A DNA stretch of 64,000 nt from Seohaeicola_A nanhaiensis (GCF_042654245.1 NZ_JBHSGI010000002.1:682001-746000), one strand, 5' to 3'; positions 34,456 to 43,371 are shown, counted from the first letter of the stretch. The notes: a model not told the origin generated them from the letters alone. Numbers and translations: made by a program.

Positions 34456-35949
34456 TTACTTCTTCTTGCCAAAGCCCGAGAGGCCCGGGGGCAGCTGCAT
34501 GCCGCCGCCGCCGCCGAGGCCGGGGAGACGGCCGCCGAGCTTGCGGGCGGCGGATTCAAGCGCGGCGGGGTCCATGCTGGCGGGGTCGGGCATCCCGCCC
34601 TTGCCGAACATGCCCTTCATCGCCTGTTTCAGCATCCCGCCTTTGCCCATCTTGCCGAGCTTCTTCATCATGTCGCCCATCTGGCGGTGCATCTTGAGCA
34701 GCTTGTTCAGCTCGGAGACATCGAGACCCGCGCCGGCGGCGATGCGCTTCTTGCGGCTGGCCTGGAGCAGCGCGGGGTTGGCGCGTTCCTTCTTGGTCAT
34801 CGACTGGATCAGGGCGATCTGGCGCTTGAGGACGGTGTCGTCGAGACCCGCGTCCTCGACCTGTTTGGCCATCTTGCCCATGCCAGGCATCATGCCCATC
34901 ATGGACTGCATGCCGCCCATCTTGAGCATCTGTTCCAGCTGCATGCGCAGGTCGTTCATCGAGAACTGACCCTTGATCATGCGCTTCATCATCTTCTCGG
35001 CCTGTTCGGCCTCGATGGTTTCCTGCGCCTTTTCGACCAGGGCGACGATATCGCCCATGCCGAGGATGCGGCCGGCGATGCGGTCCGGCTCGAAGGTTTC
35101 GAGCGCGTCCATCTTTTCGCCGAGGCCGACGAAGCGGATCGGCTTGCCGGTGACGGCGCGCATCGAGAGCGCGGCGCCGCCGCGGCCGTCGCCGTCCATC
35201 CGGGTGAGGACCACGCCGGTGATGCCGATGCGGGCGTCGAAGTTCTCGGCCGTGTGCACCGCGTCCTGACCGGTGAGGCCGTCGACCACAAGCAGCGTCT
35301 CGCGCGGGTTGGCGACGTCGCGGACGGCCTTGACCTGTTCCATCAGCTCTTCGTCGATGGAGAGGCGGCCGGCGGTGTCGAGCATGTAGACGTCATAGCC
35401 GCCGAGGCTGGCCTGGGTCTTGGCGCGTTTGGCGATCTGGACCGGATTCTCGCCCTTGACGATGGGGAGCGTGTCGACGCCGATCTGGACGCCGAGGATC
35501 GCCAGCTGTTCCATCGCCGCCGGGCGGTTGACGTCGAGCGAGGCCATCAGCACGCGCTTGCCCTCGCGCTCTTTCAGGCGCTTGGCGAGCTTGGCGGTGG
35601 TGGTGGTCTTGCCGCCGCCCTGCAGGCCGACCATCAGGATCGGCGCGGGCGGGTTGTCGATCTTGAGCGCGCCGGGGTCGCCTTCGCCCCTGAGCACGTC
35701 GACCAGCGCGTCATGCACGATCTTGACGACCTGCTGGCCGGGCGTGACCGACTTGGTGACCGACTGGCCGGTCGCCTTGTCCTGCACCGCCTTGACGAAA
35801 TCGCGGGCCACGGGCAGCGAGACGTCGGCCTCGAGCAGGGCCACGCGGACCTCGCGCAGGGCGGTTTTCACGTCCTCTTCCGACAGGGCGCCCTGCCGGG
35901 TCAGCCGGTCGAAAACACCGGAGAGGCGTTCTGAGAGATTTTCAAACAT
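34456..35949 (-). CDS. ffh: Signal recognition particle protein Ffh
   Basis: The 497-residue SRP54 GTPase has an N domain, a G domain with P-loop GLQGGGKTTTTAKLAKRL near residue 107, DTAGRLSIDEELM near 190 and TRMDGDGRGGAALS near 250. The methionine-rich M domain (about 300-440) binds 4.5S RNA and signal sequences, and a Gly/Pro-rich tail follows. AAGGAG lies before the ATG. It heads the translation operon that runs to trmD. No 4.5S RNA gene was seen in the window. Confidence 0.96.
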   Translation of the reverse strand: MFENLSERLSGVFDRLTRQGALSEEDVKTALREVRVALLEADVSLPVARDFVKAVQDKATGQSVTKSVTPGQQVVKIVHDALVDVLRGEGDPGALKIDNPPAPILMVGLQGGGKTTTTAKLAKRLKEREGKRVLMASLDVNRPAAMEQLAILGVQIGVDTLPIVKGENPVQIAKRAKTQASLGGYDVYMLDTAGRLSIDEELMEQVKAVRDVANPRETLLVVDGLTGQDAVHTAENFDARIGITGVVLTRMDGDGRGGAALSMRAVTGKPIRFVGLGEKMDALETFEPDRIAGRILGMGDIVALVEKAQETIEAEQAEKMMKRMIKGQFSMNDLRMQLEQMLKMGGMQSMMGMMPGMGKMAKQVEDAGLDDTVLKRQIALIQSMTKKERANPALLQASRKKRIAAGAGLDVSELNKLLKMHRQMGDMMKKLGKMGKGGMLKQAMKGMFGKGGMPDPASMDPAALESAARKLGGRLPGLGGGGGMQLPPGLSGFGKKK

Positions 35950-36004
35950 GCGCCGGCTCCTTCGCCCTTTTTGACCGATGCCCCGAGAGGCGGTGAATGC
36001 ACAA

Positions 36005-36020
36005 ACGCCCCCACGGGCGC
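36005..36020 (-). terminator. Possible terminator/hairpin upstream of ffh
   Basis: On the minus strand GCGCCC and GGGCGT pair around GTGG and are followed by TTGTGC. It is weak. It would end transcripts of the membrane-protein gene at 36143 before ffh begins. Confidence 0.3.
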
Positions 36021-36142
36021 ATCGCGCTGGTGGAGGTCGATCCCCCGATGGCCGGGGGACCGGAAGCTGTGGACTTCCGGGATGCGGTCGATTTAGGCCC
36101 GTGCGGCCAGAGAGTCAAGCCGGCGCCGGGCGGCCAGACGGT

Positions 36143-36655
36143 TCAGGCCCGGTCGTCCTGAACCTCGCGCGCCGGCCGGTGTTCGGCCAGCCAGGCGTTG
36201 ATCGCCTCGGTCAGGCGGCGGGGGCCGCGGGTGTTGGTATAGGTGGTGACGACCGGGTGGGTGCCCGCGCTCATCCCGCGGTCGAGCACCAGGGCGGGGC
36301 GGTAGAGGCGGCCGCCCTTGGAACCGGTGGTTTCCTCGAGTATCGCCCGGTCGAGATCGGCGAGGGCGTGGCGCACCTCGGCATAGCCGAAGACCGAGCG
36401 GCGGCGGATCACCAGCGTATCGGCCGCGCGGTCGAGGATGACCTGCACGCGCTCCACCATGACGGCGAGGCAGAGGCCGCCGATGCCGCCGCCGGCCAGG
36501 ACGAAGATCAGGCCAAAGATCTCGCCCGAAAGGGTGATGGCGAACCCGACGCCGACGAAGAGCAGGATGAAGGCGGCGAGAAACAGGCCGAGGAGCCAGG
36601 GCGTATCCTCGACGACCAGCTGCTGGGGCGTGTTGCGGGTGACCTTCATGGACAT
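36143..36655 (-). CDS. Membrane protein of unknown function, member A of a paralogous pair
   Basis: The 170-residue protein has a short polar N-terminus, two adjacent hydrophobic helices (about residues 20-67) and a cytoplasmic part with VERVQVILDRAADTLVIRRR and RHALADLDRAILEET. The layout and these motifs are shared with the neighbouring gene at 36707. I do not recognise a named family. It may start at the second ATG (36649). Confidence 0.6.
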   Translation of the reverse strand: MSMKVTRNTPQQLVVEDTPWLLGLFLAAFILLFVGVGFAITLSGEIFGLIFVLAGGGIGGLCLAVMVERVQVILDRAADTLVIRRRSVFGYAEVRHALADLDRAILEETTGSKGGRLYRPALVLDRGMSAGTHPVVTTYTNTRGPRRLTEAINAWLAEHRPAREVQDDRA

Positions 36656-36706
36656 GGCGCATCAAAGGCCACGGCAGCGCCGGTTGTCAAAGCTTTCGCG
36701 CGGGTG

Positions 36707-37198
36707 TCAGTTGCCGGGCGGCAGGCGGCGGGCCTGATGCAGCCAGAGGTTGACTGTCTCGATCACCTCGGCGGCGATCTCGGGGCGGGCGCGGTCGGTC
36801 AGCGGGTAGCGGCCGGCGCCGATGCCGCGGCTGAAGACTACGGTGGTGGAATAGCGCGGGCGGGCCGGGTCGCCCCTGTCTTCTTCCAGCACGGCGCAGG
36901 AGAGGTCGGAGAGCGCGTGGCGCATCTCGGACCGGCGCAGGCCGCGCCGGCGGTGCAGGATGAAGGCATTGGCGCGGGCGTCGAGTTCCATCCGCAGGCG
37001 TTCGGCGCAGATCGCCAGCGCGATCAGCCCGCCGCCGCCGCCGATCACCGCGATCAGCGTGCCCTCGGAGCGTCCCATCCAGCGCAGCATCGCGCCGAGT
37101 GCAAGCGAGACCAGCACCAGCGCGCAGAGCGCCGCGCCGAGCCGCCAGGGCGTCTGGCCGATGATCAGGCGGTCGGGGGTCTGGCGGATGATCTTCAT
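36707..37198 (-). CDS. Membrane protein of unknown function, member B of a paralogous pair
   Basis: The 163-residue protein has two hydrophobic helices near the N-terminus, then CAERLRMELDARANAFILHR, RHALSDLSCAVLEEDRG and a closing AAEVIETVNLWLHQAR. Aligned by eye with the gene at 36143 it shares the TPW...RHAL.DL..A.LEE pattern. A GGAGGGAC site precedes the ATG at 37198. The function is unknown. Confidence 0.6.
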   Translation of the reverse strand: MKIIRQTPDRLIIGQTPWRLGAALCALVLVSLALGAMLRWMGRSEGTLIAVIGGGGGLIALAICAERLRMELDARANAFILHRRRGLRRSEMRHALSDLSCAVLEEDRGDPARPRYSTTVVFSRGIGAGRYPLTDRARPEIAAEVIETVNLWLHQARRLPPGN

Positions 37199-37384
37199 GC
37201 GATGTCCCTCCGGGATCTGCCGGTTGCCGCCCACCTAGCGGATCAAAATGACATCGGCATGACCACAACGGGCGCCGCCCGCCACAGTTCCGCGCGCGGG
37301 CGGAAAGGGCCTTTGCACGGGTGCACACAAGTGCTGTAATGCGGCGACTTGTGTGAGCTGACGCTCGACGGAAGGACCCGGCAA

Positions 37385-38260
37385 TTGGACAATTGGGACG
37401 AGGTCCGCACCGCCTATCAGGTGGCGCGGAAAGGCACGGTGAGCGGCGCGGCCGAAGAGCTGGGCGTGCATCATGCGACGGTGATCCGCCATATCGACGC
37501 GCTGGAGGCGCGGATCGGGGTGAAGCTGTTCCAGCGCCACGCGCGGGGCTATACGCCGACCGAGGCGGGCAACGATCTGCTGCAGGTGGCGCAGGCGACG
37601 GACGACCAGTTCAGCCAGCTGGTGGCGCGGCTGCGCGGCCAGGGCCAGGAGGTGGGCGGCGAGCTGGTGGTGACCTCGCTGACCGCGATGGCGCCGGTGC
37701 TGGTGCCGGTGCTGACCGAGTTCCAGCGGCTGCACCCCGAGCTGAAGGTGCGCTTCCTGACCAGCGGGCGGCTGTTCCGGCTGGAATATGGCGAGGCGCA
37801 TGTGGCGATCCGCGCCGGGTCGCCGCCGGACCAGCCGGACAACGTGGTGCAGCCCTTCGTGCGCCAGAAGGTGTCGCTGTTCGCCAGCGAGGCCTATGTG
37901 GCGGAACATGGCGTGCCGAAGGACGAGAGCGAATTCGCCGGGCACCGCTTTGTCGGGCCGGACGACCGCGAGAGCCGGGCGCCGTTCTACCGCTGGCTGC
38001 GCGACAAGGTGCCGGCCGATCAGGTGACCTTCCGCGCCACCTCGGACAACAGCGTGCGCGAGGCGGTGCTGGCGGGGGCGGGTCTCGGGTTTCTGACCGA
38101 ATGCGAGGCGATGCGGCTGCCGGGGCTGGTGCGGGTGCTGCCCTCGCGCGAGGAATGGACCGCGCCGCTGTGGCTGGTGACCCATGTCGACCTGCACCGC
38201 ACCTCGAAGGTGCAGAACTTCCTGACCTTCCTCAAGGACCGGGCGCGCGCATGGCCCTGA
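37385..38260 (+). CDS. LysR-family transcriptional regulator
   Basis: The 291-residue protein has an N-terminal winged helix (NWDEVRTAYQVARKGTVSGAA, HHATVIRHIDALEARIGVKL) and a two-lobed effector domain. The start is read as TTG at 37385, because GAAGGA lies eight bases upstream and the HTH begins at once. A GTG at 37349 would add 12 residues without a site. It overlaps the DMT exporter gene by ten bases, so both are on one transcript, unlike the usual divergent LysR arrangement. Confidence 0.83.
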   Translation: MDNWDEVRTAYQVARKGTVSGAAEELGVHHATVIRHIDALEARIGVKLFQRHARGYTPTEAGNDLLQVAQATDDQFSQLVARLRGQGQEVGGELVVTSLTAMAPVLVPVLTEFQRLHPELKVRFLTSGRLFRLEYGEAHVAIRAGSPPDQPDNVVQPFVRQKVSLFASEAYVAEHGVPKDESEFAGHRFVGPDDRESRAPFYRWLRDKVPADQVTFRATSDNSVREAVLAGAGLGFLTECEAMRLPGLVRVLPSREEWTAPLWLVTHVDLHRTSKVQNFLTFLKDRARAWP

Positions 38261-39141
38261 AAGGCTCGGCCCTGCGGGGCCATCTGGCGATGCTGGCCTT
38301 TTCGGCGCTGGTCGCCGGATCCTTCTCGCTGGGCACCCGGGCGGCGAACGAGATCGCGCCGGCGGCGCTGAACGCGGCGCGCTTCGGGATCGCGGCGGTG
38401 GTGATCGGGATCGCGGCGCTGGCCACCACGGGCCTGCCGCGCAGCGCGGCGCGGGCACCCTGGCGCTATCTGCTGCTGGGCGGGCTGTTCGCGACCTATT
38501 TCGTGCTGATGTTCGAGGGGCTGAAGACCGCCGACCCGGTGAGTGCGGCGGCGGTCTTTACCCTGGTGCCGCCGATGGCCGCGGTCTTCGGCTGGCTGCT
38601 GCTGCGGCAGGTGACCACGTCGCGGATGGCGCTGGCGCTGGCGATCGGCGGGGCGGGCGCGCTCTGGGTGATCTTCCGGGCCGACTGGGCGGCGCTGCGC
38701 GCCTTTCACGTCGGCGGCGGCGAGATCGTCTATTTCTGGGGCTGCGTCGCCCATGCGGTCTATACGCCGATGGTGCGAAAGTTGAACCGGGGCGAGCCGG
38801 CGGTGGTCTTCACCTTCGGGATGCTGGTGGCGGGCGGGCTGCTGCTGACACTCTACGGCTGGTCCGACATCCGCGCCACCAATTGGGCCGCGCTGCCGAT
38901 GATCGTCTGGATCACGCTGGGCTATATCGCGATCTTCGCCTCGGCGATGACCTTCGTGCTGCTGCAATATGCCTCGCTGAACCTGCCGAGCGCCAAGGTG
39001 ATGGCCTATACCTATCTCACCCCCAGCTGGGTGATCGCCTGGGAGGTCGCCCTTGGCGGCACCCCGCCGCAGGGGCTGGTGCTGGGCGGGATCGCCCTGA
39101 CGGTGGTGGCGCTGTTGCTGCTGTTGCGGGATGACGGGTAG
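38251..39141 (+). CDS. DMT-superfamily (EamA) transporter
   Basis: The 296-residue protein has ten predicted helices formed by two EamA repeats. It has ALNAARFGIAAVVIG and FEGLKTADPVSAAAVFTLVP in the first half, and YASLNLPSAKVMAYTYLTPSW in the second. Such proteins export amino acids or other metabolites. The substrate is unknown. It is translationally coupled to the LysR gene. Confidence 0.82.
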   Translation: MALKGSALRGHLAMLAFSALVAGSFSLGTRAANEIAPAALNAARFGIAAVVIGIAALATTGLPRSAARAPWRYLLLGGLFATYFVLMFEGLKTADPVSAAAVFTLVPPMAAVFGWLLLRQVTTSRMALALAIGGAGALWVIFRADWAALRAFHVGGGEIVYFWGCVAHAVYTPMVRKLNRGEPAVVFTFGMLVAGGLLLTLYGWSDIRATNWAALPMIVWITLGYIAIFASAMTFVLLQYASLNLPSAKVMAYTYLTPSWVIAWEVALGGTPPQGLVLGGIALTVVALLLLLRDDG

Positions 39142-39165
39142 ACCGCGCGCCTGGCTTCTCTGGTT

Positions 39166-39217
39166 TCCAAATACCTCGGGGGGCCGCCCGAAGGGCGGCG
39201 GGGGCAGAGCCCCCTGC
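39166..39217 (+). repeat. Dispersed GC-rich intergenic element, copy 2
   Basis: AAATACCTCGGGGGG is followed by a small CCGCCCGAAGGGCGG hairpin and the core GGGGGCAGAGCCCCC. The core and the AT-containing head match the copy near 25886. It lies between the DMT exporter and the convergent ArsR gene, where it can act as a bidirectional terminator. Confidence 0.5.
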
Positions 39218-39228
39218 CTCCTGCGCGT

Positions 39229-39564
39229 TCAGTCGCCGGCGCCGGTGTCCAGCTCCGCCGCCAGGAACCGTTCGAAGGCGTCGAGGTTGACCGGTTCGAA
39301 CTGGCCGAAGCCCTGCATCCAGACGCTGGCGGCGCGCAGGGCGTCGGGTTCGAGCTTGCACCATTTCACGCGGCCGCGCTGATCCTGGCTGATCAGCCCG
39401 GCGCGGGCGAGGACGGTGAGGTGTTTGGAGATCGCGGCCAGCGACATGTCGAAGGGTTCGGCCACGTCGGTCACGGCCATGTCGTCCTCGAGCAGCATCG
39501 ACAGGATCGCGCGCCGGGTCGGGTCGGCGAGCGCGGCAAAGACGATGTCGAGCGGGTGGGACAT
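39229..39564 (-). CDS. ArsR-family winged-helix regulator
   Basis: The 111-residue protein is a single ArsR-type HTH: ALADPTRRAILSMLLEDDMA, PFDMSLAAISKHLTVLARAG and QDQRGRVKWCKLEPDAL. It lacks the CxC metal motif of metal sensors, so it belongs to the metal-independent group, often paired with SRPBCC proteins. No such partner is adjacent. It is divergent from the ATP synthase operon. Confidence 0.85.
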   Translation of the reverse strand: MSHPLDIVFAALADPTRRAILSMLLEDDMAVTDVAEPFDMSLAAISKHLTVLARAGLISQDQRGRVKWCKLEPDALRAASVWMQGFGQFEPVNLDAFERFLAAELDTGAGD

Positions 39565-39735
39565 GGCAATGGCTTGCCGCAGCGGGGGGAAATCGTCAAC
39601 CGGAAGGTTGAATATGCGTTTCGGGCGGAATCCGGGCCTTGCGGGCGCGGCCGGGCTGGAGCGACGCGGACCGCCTTTCAGAATTTACATTATATTCAAT
39701 TACTTAATTCCATTCCACCCCGTCAAATCGGGCAA

Positions 39736-39764
39736 TTGACTCCCTGCCCGTCCCGCACTAGCAC
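39736..39764 (+). promoter_or_regulatory. Predicted sigma70 promoter of the Fo ATP synthase operon
   Basis: TTGACT (39736-39741) and TAGCAC (39759-39764) are separated by 17 bases. An AT-rich stretch (about 39676-39715), unusual for this genome, lies upstream and may serve as an UP element. Transcription would start near 39771, about 23 bases before the atpI GTG. Confidence 0.5.
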
Positions 39765-39793
39765 CATGCCAACTGTTGCACGGGGTTAACGGT

Positions 39794-40126
39794 GTGAGCG
39801 ACGACGACCAGAAGCAGCGTCTGGCGCAGCTTGAGGCGAAGATCGCAGCGGCCAGAGAGGCCGTCACGCCGAAATCCCACAAGGAAGAGCACTACTCGCA
39901 GGCGCAGCTTGCCTGGCGGATGGTGATCGAGCTGGTGGCCGGTCTTGGGATCGGCTTTGGCATGGGATACGGGCTGGATCGCCTGTTCGGCACGTTGCCG
40001 ATCTTTCTCGTGCTGTTCACGTTGTTGGGTCTCGCGGCGGGCGTCAAGGTGATGCTCAGAAGTGCCGAGGAGATCCGGAAGACCACGCAGGCCGATGCGG
40101 CCGCAGAGGACGACAAGGGAAACTGA
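39794..40126 (+). CDS. atpI: AtpI-like ATP synthase assembly protein
   Basis: The 110-residue protein has a polar N-terminal half and two helices (MVIELVAGLGIGFGMGYGLD and ILVLFTLLGLAAGVKVML). This matches the AtpI/Atp1 family, which assists c-ring assembly and Mg2+ handling. The GTG at 39794 is preferred over the TTG at 39776. It leads the Fo operon, as usual in alphaproteobacteria. Confidence 0.87.
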   Translation: MSDDDQKQRLAQLEAKIAAAREAVTPKSHKEEHYSQAQLAWRMVIELVAGLGIGFGMGYGLDRLFGTLPIFLVLFTLLGLAAGVKVMLRSAEEIRKTTQADAAAEDDKGN

Positions 40127-40130
40127 CGCG

Positions 40131-40889
40131 ATGGCGACAGAAGAGCACGCAGCCGAGGGCAGCACCCTGACCTTCCACCCGATGGACCAGTTCATCGTCA
40201 AGCCGCTGTTCGGCGACGGGCCGGTGGCCTGGTACACGCCGACCAACGTGACGCTGTGGATGGCGCTGGCCATCGTCGCGGTGATCCTGCTGCTGGTGCT
40301 GTCCACCTCGAAGCGTGCCATCGTCCCCGGCCGCGGCCAGTCGATCGCCGAGATGGCCTATGGCTTCGTCTACAAGATGGTCGAGGATGTGACCGGCAAG
40401 GACGGGATCAAGTATTTCCCGTACATCATGACGCTGTTCATGTTCATCGTCTGCGCCAACTTCCTGGGCCTGATCCCCGGATCCTTCACCACCACCTCGC
40501 ATATCGCCGTCACCGCCATCCTGGGCTTTGGCGTGTTCATCTGCGTGACGATCCTTGGTTTCGTGAAGAACGGCACCCACTTCCTGGGCCTGTTCTGGGT
40601 GTCGAGCGCGCCGCTGGCGCTGCGGCCGATCCTCGCGATCATCGAACTGATTTCCTACTTCGTGCGGCCGGTGAGCCATTCGATCCGTCTTGCCGGCAAC
40701 ATGATGGCCGGTCACGCGGTGCTGAAGGTCTTTGCCGGCTTCGCCCAGGTCGCCGCCATCGCGCCCATCGCCATCCTTGGCGTCACCGCGATCTACGGTC
40801 TGGAACTGCTCGTGGCCTTCATCCAGGCCTATGTCTTCACCATCCTGACCTGCGTCTACCTCAAGGATGCGCTGCATCCGGGTCACTGA
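40131..40889 (+). CDS. atpB: ATP synthase Fo subunit a
   Basis: The 252-residue membrane protein forms the proton half-channels beside the c-ring. The essential Arg lies in PVSHSIRLAGNMMAGHAVLK, and the last helices hold VAFIQAYVFTILTCVYLKDA with channel residues. The start at 40131 follows atpI by four bases. Confidence 0.96.
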   Translation: MATEEHAAEGSTLTFHPMDQFIVKPLFGDGPVAWYTPTNVTLWMALAIVAVILLLVLSTSKRAIVPGRGQSIAEMAYGFVYKMVEDVTGKDGIKYFPYIMTLFMFIVCANFLGLIPGSFTTTSHIAVTAILGFGVFICVTILGFVKNGTHFLGLFWVSSAPLALRPILAIIELISYFVRPVSHSIRLAGNMMAGHAVLKVFAGFAQVAAIAPIAILGVTAIYGLELLVAFIQAYVFTILTCVYLKDALHPGH

Positions 40890-40938
40890 CGCCCGTCTTT
40901 CAATCAACATACCCCATTCCATCGTAAGGAGAGATCAC

Positions 40939-41178
40939 ATGGAACTCGTCGCAGCAGCAGCTCTGGGCAAATTCATCGGCGCCGGTCTGGCCGCCATCGG
41001 TTCGGGCGCAGCCGCCATCGGTGTGGGCCACGTCGCCGGCAACTTCCTGGCAGGCGCCCTGCGCAATCCGTCGGCCGCCGCCGGCCAGACCGCGACCCTG
41101 TTCATCGGCATCGCATTCGCCGAAGCCCTGGGCATCTTCGCGTTCCTCGTCGCCCTGCTGCTGATGTTCGCCGTCTGA
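40939..41178 (+). CDS. atpE: ATP synthase Fo subunit c
   Basis: The 79-residue hairpin protein has two helices joined by a polar loop with RNP (residues 42-44). The proton-binding carboxylate is Glu62 in GIAFAEALGIF. The glycine-rich first helix (GAGLAAIGSGAAAIGVG) is usual. AAGGAGAG lies before the ATG. The ring is expected to translocate H+ rather than Na+, since no Na+-site Gln/Ser set is seen. Confidence 0.96.
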   Translation: MELVAAAALGKFIGAGLAAIGSGAAAIGVGHVAGNFLAGALRNPSAAAGQTATLFIGIAFAEALGIFAFLVALLLMFAV

Positions 41179-41201
41179 TCCGACGGGCTCTTCCTTACCG
41201 G

Positions 41202-41228
41202 CGGACGGCGCGCGCCTGCGCCCGTCCG
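41202..41228 (+). promoter_or_regulatory. Hairpin after atpE
   Basis: CGGACGG (41202-41208) pairs with CCGTCCG (41222-41228). No T-run follows. It sits between the gene for subunit c, needed in about ten copies, and the b' gene, so it may raise atpE mRNA relative to the following genes. Confidence 0.45.
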
Positions 41229-41258
41229 TCGTAACGGCAGTTCCCAGGGAGTACCGAC

Positions 41259-41795
41259 ATGGCAACACCGACGCATGACGCGGGCCAAGCCGCCGCCACT
41301 TCGGCGCCTGGCATGCCGCAGCTGAACATCGAGCATTTCCCGAACCAGATCTTCTGGCTCGCGGTGACGCTGGTTGTGATCTATTTCGTGCTGTCGCGCG
41401 TGGCGCTGCCACGTATCGGCGGCATCCTGGCCGAGCGCGCCGGGACCATCACGAACGATATCGCCGCCGCCGAGGACCTGAAGGCCAAGGCGGTCGCCGC
41501 CGAAGAGGCCTATAACAAGGCGCTGGCCGATGCCCGCACCGAGGCGAACCGCATCGGCGCCGCCGCCAAGGCCGAGATTCAGGCCGAGGTCGCCAAGGCC
41601 ATCGCGCAGGCGGATGAAGACATCGCGGCCAAGACCGCCGAGTCGGAGAAGGCCATCGCCGAGATCCGCGCCGGTGCCGCCGCCGCGGTGGAAGAGGTCG
41701 CCAAGGACACCGCCGCCGCGCTGGTCGCAGCGCTGGGGGGCAAGGACGACGCCGCCAAGATCGACACCGCCGTTTCGGCCCGGATCAAGGGATGA
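41259..41795 (+). CDS. atpF': ATP synthase Fo subunit b'
   Basis: The 178-residue protein has an N-terminal membrane helix (IFWLAVTLVVIYFVLSRVAL) and a long Ala/Glu/Lys-rich coiled coil. The first 25 residues are a polar extension before the helix. It pairs with AtpF to form the peripheral stalk. Two different b-type subunits are usual in photosynthetic and related alphaproteobacteria. Confidence 0.92.
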   Translation: MATPTHDAGQAAATSAPGMPQLNIEHFPNQIFWLAVTLVVIYFVLSRVALPRIGGILAERAGTITNDIAAAEDLKAKAVAAEEAYNKALADARTEANRIGAAAKAEIQAEVAKAIAQADEDIAAKTAESEKAIAEIRAGAAAAVEEVAKDTAAALVAALGGKDDAAKIDTAVSARIKG

Positions 41796-42361
41796 CCCGC
41801 ATGCGCAGAGCACTTGCCGCCCTGATCGCCGCGACCGCTGCCACACCGGCGCTGGCGGCCACCGGGCCCTTTATCTCGCTGCACAACACCAACTTCGTTG
41901 TGACCATCGCCTTCATCCTGTTTCTTGGCATCCTGGTCTATTTCAAGGTGCCGGGCACCATCGCCAAGATGCTGGACAAGCGGGCCGAGGGCATCCGCGA
42001 GGAGCTGAACGAGGCGCGGGCGCTGCGCGAGGAGGCACAGACCGTGCTGGCCTCGTTCGAGCGCAAGCAGAAGGAAGTTCAGGCCCAGGCCGACCGGATC
42101 GTCGCCACCGCCAAGGAAGAGGCGGCGCTGGCCGCCGATCAGGCGAAGGCCGATCTGGAGAAGTCGATCGCGCGCCGGCTGGCTGCCGCGCAGGATCAGA
42201 TCGCCTCGGCCCAGTCCGCGGCCATCAAGGACGTGCGCGACCGGGCGATCACCATCGCGGTGGCCGCTGCAAAGGACGTGATGTCGAAACAACTGACCGC
42301 CGCCGCCCGCGCCAAGCTGGTGGAGGAGTCGATTGCTCAGGTCGAGACAAAGCTGCACTAA
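41792..42361 (+). CDS. atpF: ATP synthase Fo subunit b
   Basis: The 189-residue protein has a signal-like hydrophobic start, a membrane helix (NFVVTIAFILFLGILVYFKV) and a coiled coil with many Glu, Lys and Ala. Its ATG overlaps the b' stop; a second ATG lies at 41801. It ends the operon, followed by a terminator. Confidence 0.93.
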   Translation: MTRMRRALAALIAATAATPALAATGPFISLHNTNFVVTIAFILFLGILVYFKVPGTIAKMLDKRAEGIREELNEARALREEAQTVLASFERKQKEVQAQADRIVATAKEEAALAADQAKADLEKSIARRLAAAQDQIASAQSAAIKDVRDRAITIAVAAAKDVMSKQLTAAARAKLVEESIAQVETKLH

Positions 42362-42390
42362 GCGGCAAGGACCCGAGGGACAGGGCAAGG

Positions 42391-42420
42391 CCCGGCCAAT
42401 TGGCCGGGTCTTGTCGTTTT
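42391..42420 (+). terminator. Rho-independent terminator of the Fo operon
   Basis: CCCGGCC and GGCCGGG form a stem around AATT (42391-42408, an 18-base perfect palindrome), followed by TCTTGTCGTTTT. It separates atpF from the convergent methyltransferase gene. Confidence 0.7.
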
Positions 42421-42427
42421 CGGGGGG

Positions 42428-43237
42428 TCACCAGGCGGTGACGACAAAGCCCGAGATGGGCGCCGAAACCGGACCATCGCCGTAGAGGGCGCGGATTTCC
42501 TCGGTGGCGGCGTCGACGACGCGCTGCACCATCGCCTCGCCATGGGGGGCGAGTTCACCGTACATCGGCGTGCCCCGGCAATAGGCCATCGCCGGGATGG
42601 CCGGATCGGCGGCGGTGCTGGTGGCCGTGATCTGTTCGACCGACACATGGGCATAGCCGGCCTGAGCCAGTTCGGTGCGGATCAGCCGGGGGTTGCCATG
42701 CCCGTGGGGGGTGCGGGCGAGGAAGCGGGGCGGCGCGGCGGGCAGCAGGGTGGCGGCGACGCGGGTCACGACATCGGCGAAGGCGTTCTGTCCGATGTCG
42801 TCCCAGACGTTGAAGATGAAGCGGCCGCCGGGGCGCAGGACACGGCGCGCCTCGGCATAGCCCTTGATCCGGTCGGGGAAGAACATGACGCCGAACTGGC
42901 AGCAGATGGCGTCGAAGCTGGCGTCCGGGAACGGCAGGTCGAGCGCGTCGGCGGGCTGCCAGGTGAGGCGCGGGTCGTCGCCCTGGCGGGCACGGGCGCG
43001 CTCGAGCATGGGCGGGTTGAGGTCGGTGACGACATAGCGCGCGTCCGCTGCCAGCAGGGGCGCCAGCGCGCGGGTGACGACGCCGCTGCCGGCGGCGGTT
43101 TCGAGCACGTCGTGGACCGGTTTTTCGGTGACGCGCCCCGCCATGTCGGCGGCGTAGACCTCGAAGATCAGCGGCACCAGAACGTTGTCGTAGATTTCCG
43201 GGATCGACCCGGCGAACACCTTGTCGGTCGCAAGCAT
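42428..43237 (-). CDS. Class I SAM-dependent methyltransferase
   Basis: The 269-residue methyltransferase has motif I VLETAAGSGVVTRAL near residue 46, the acidic VTDLNPPMLERA near 70, DALDLPFPDASFDAICCQFG near 97 and the post-motif GYAEARRVLRPGGRFIF near 130, as in UbiE/COQ5-like enzymes. The start at 43237 has GGAGGG upstream. A longer frame to 43378 lacks a site and precedes the fold. The substrate is unknown. Confidence 0.8.
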   Translation of the reverse strand: MLATDKVFAGSIPEIYDNVLVPLIFEVYAADMAGRVTEKPVHDVLETAAGSGVVTRALAPLLAADARYVVTDLNPPMLERARARQGDDPRLTWQPADALDLPFPDASFDAICCQFGVMFFPDRIKGYAEARRVLRPGGRFIFNVWDDIGQNAFADVVTRVAATLLPAAPPRFLARTPHGHGNPRLIRTELAQAGYAHVSVEQITATSTAADPAIPAMAYCRGTPMYGELAPHGEAMVQRVVDAATEEIRALYGDGPVSAPISGFVVTAW

Positions 43238-43371
43238 GGTCTGCCCTCCCCAGAAGCGCCAGGCCTGAGTCCAGTCTAGCACGAAACATGGCGCCTGTAT
43301 CGGCCCGCGTCTCTTCGCCTCTTGGCAAGGGGTGCGCCGCGCGCCAAGGTTGCGCGCAGGAGAATGAATAT

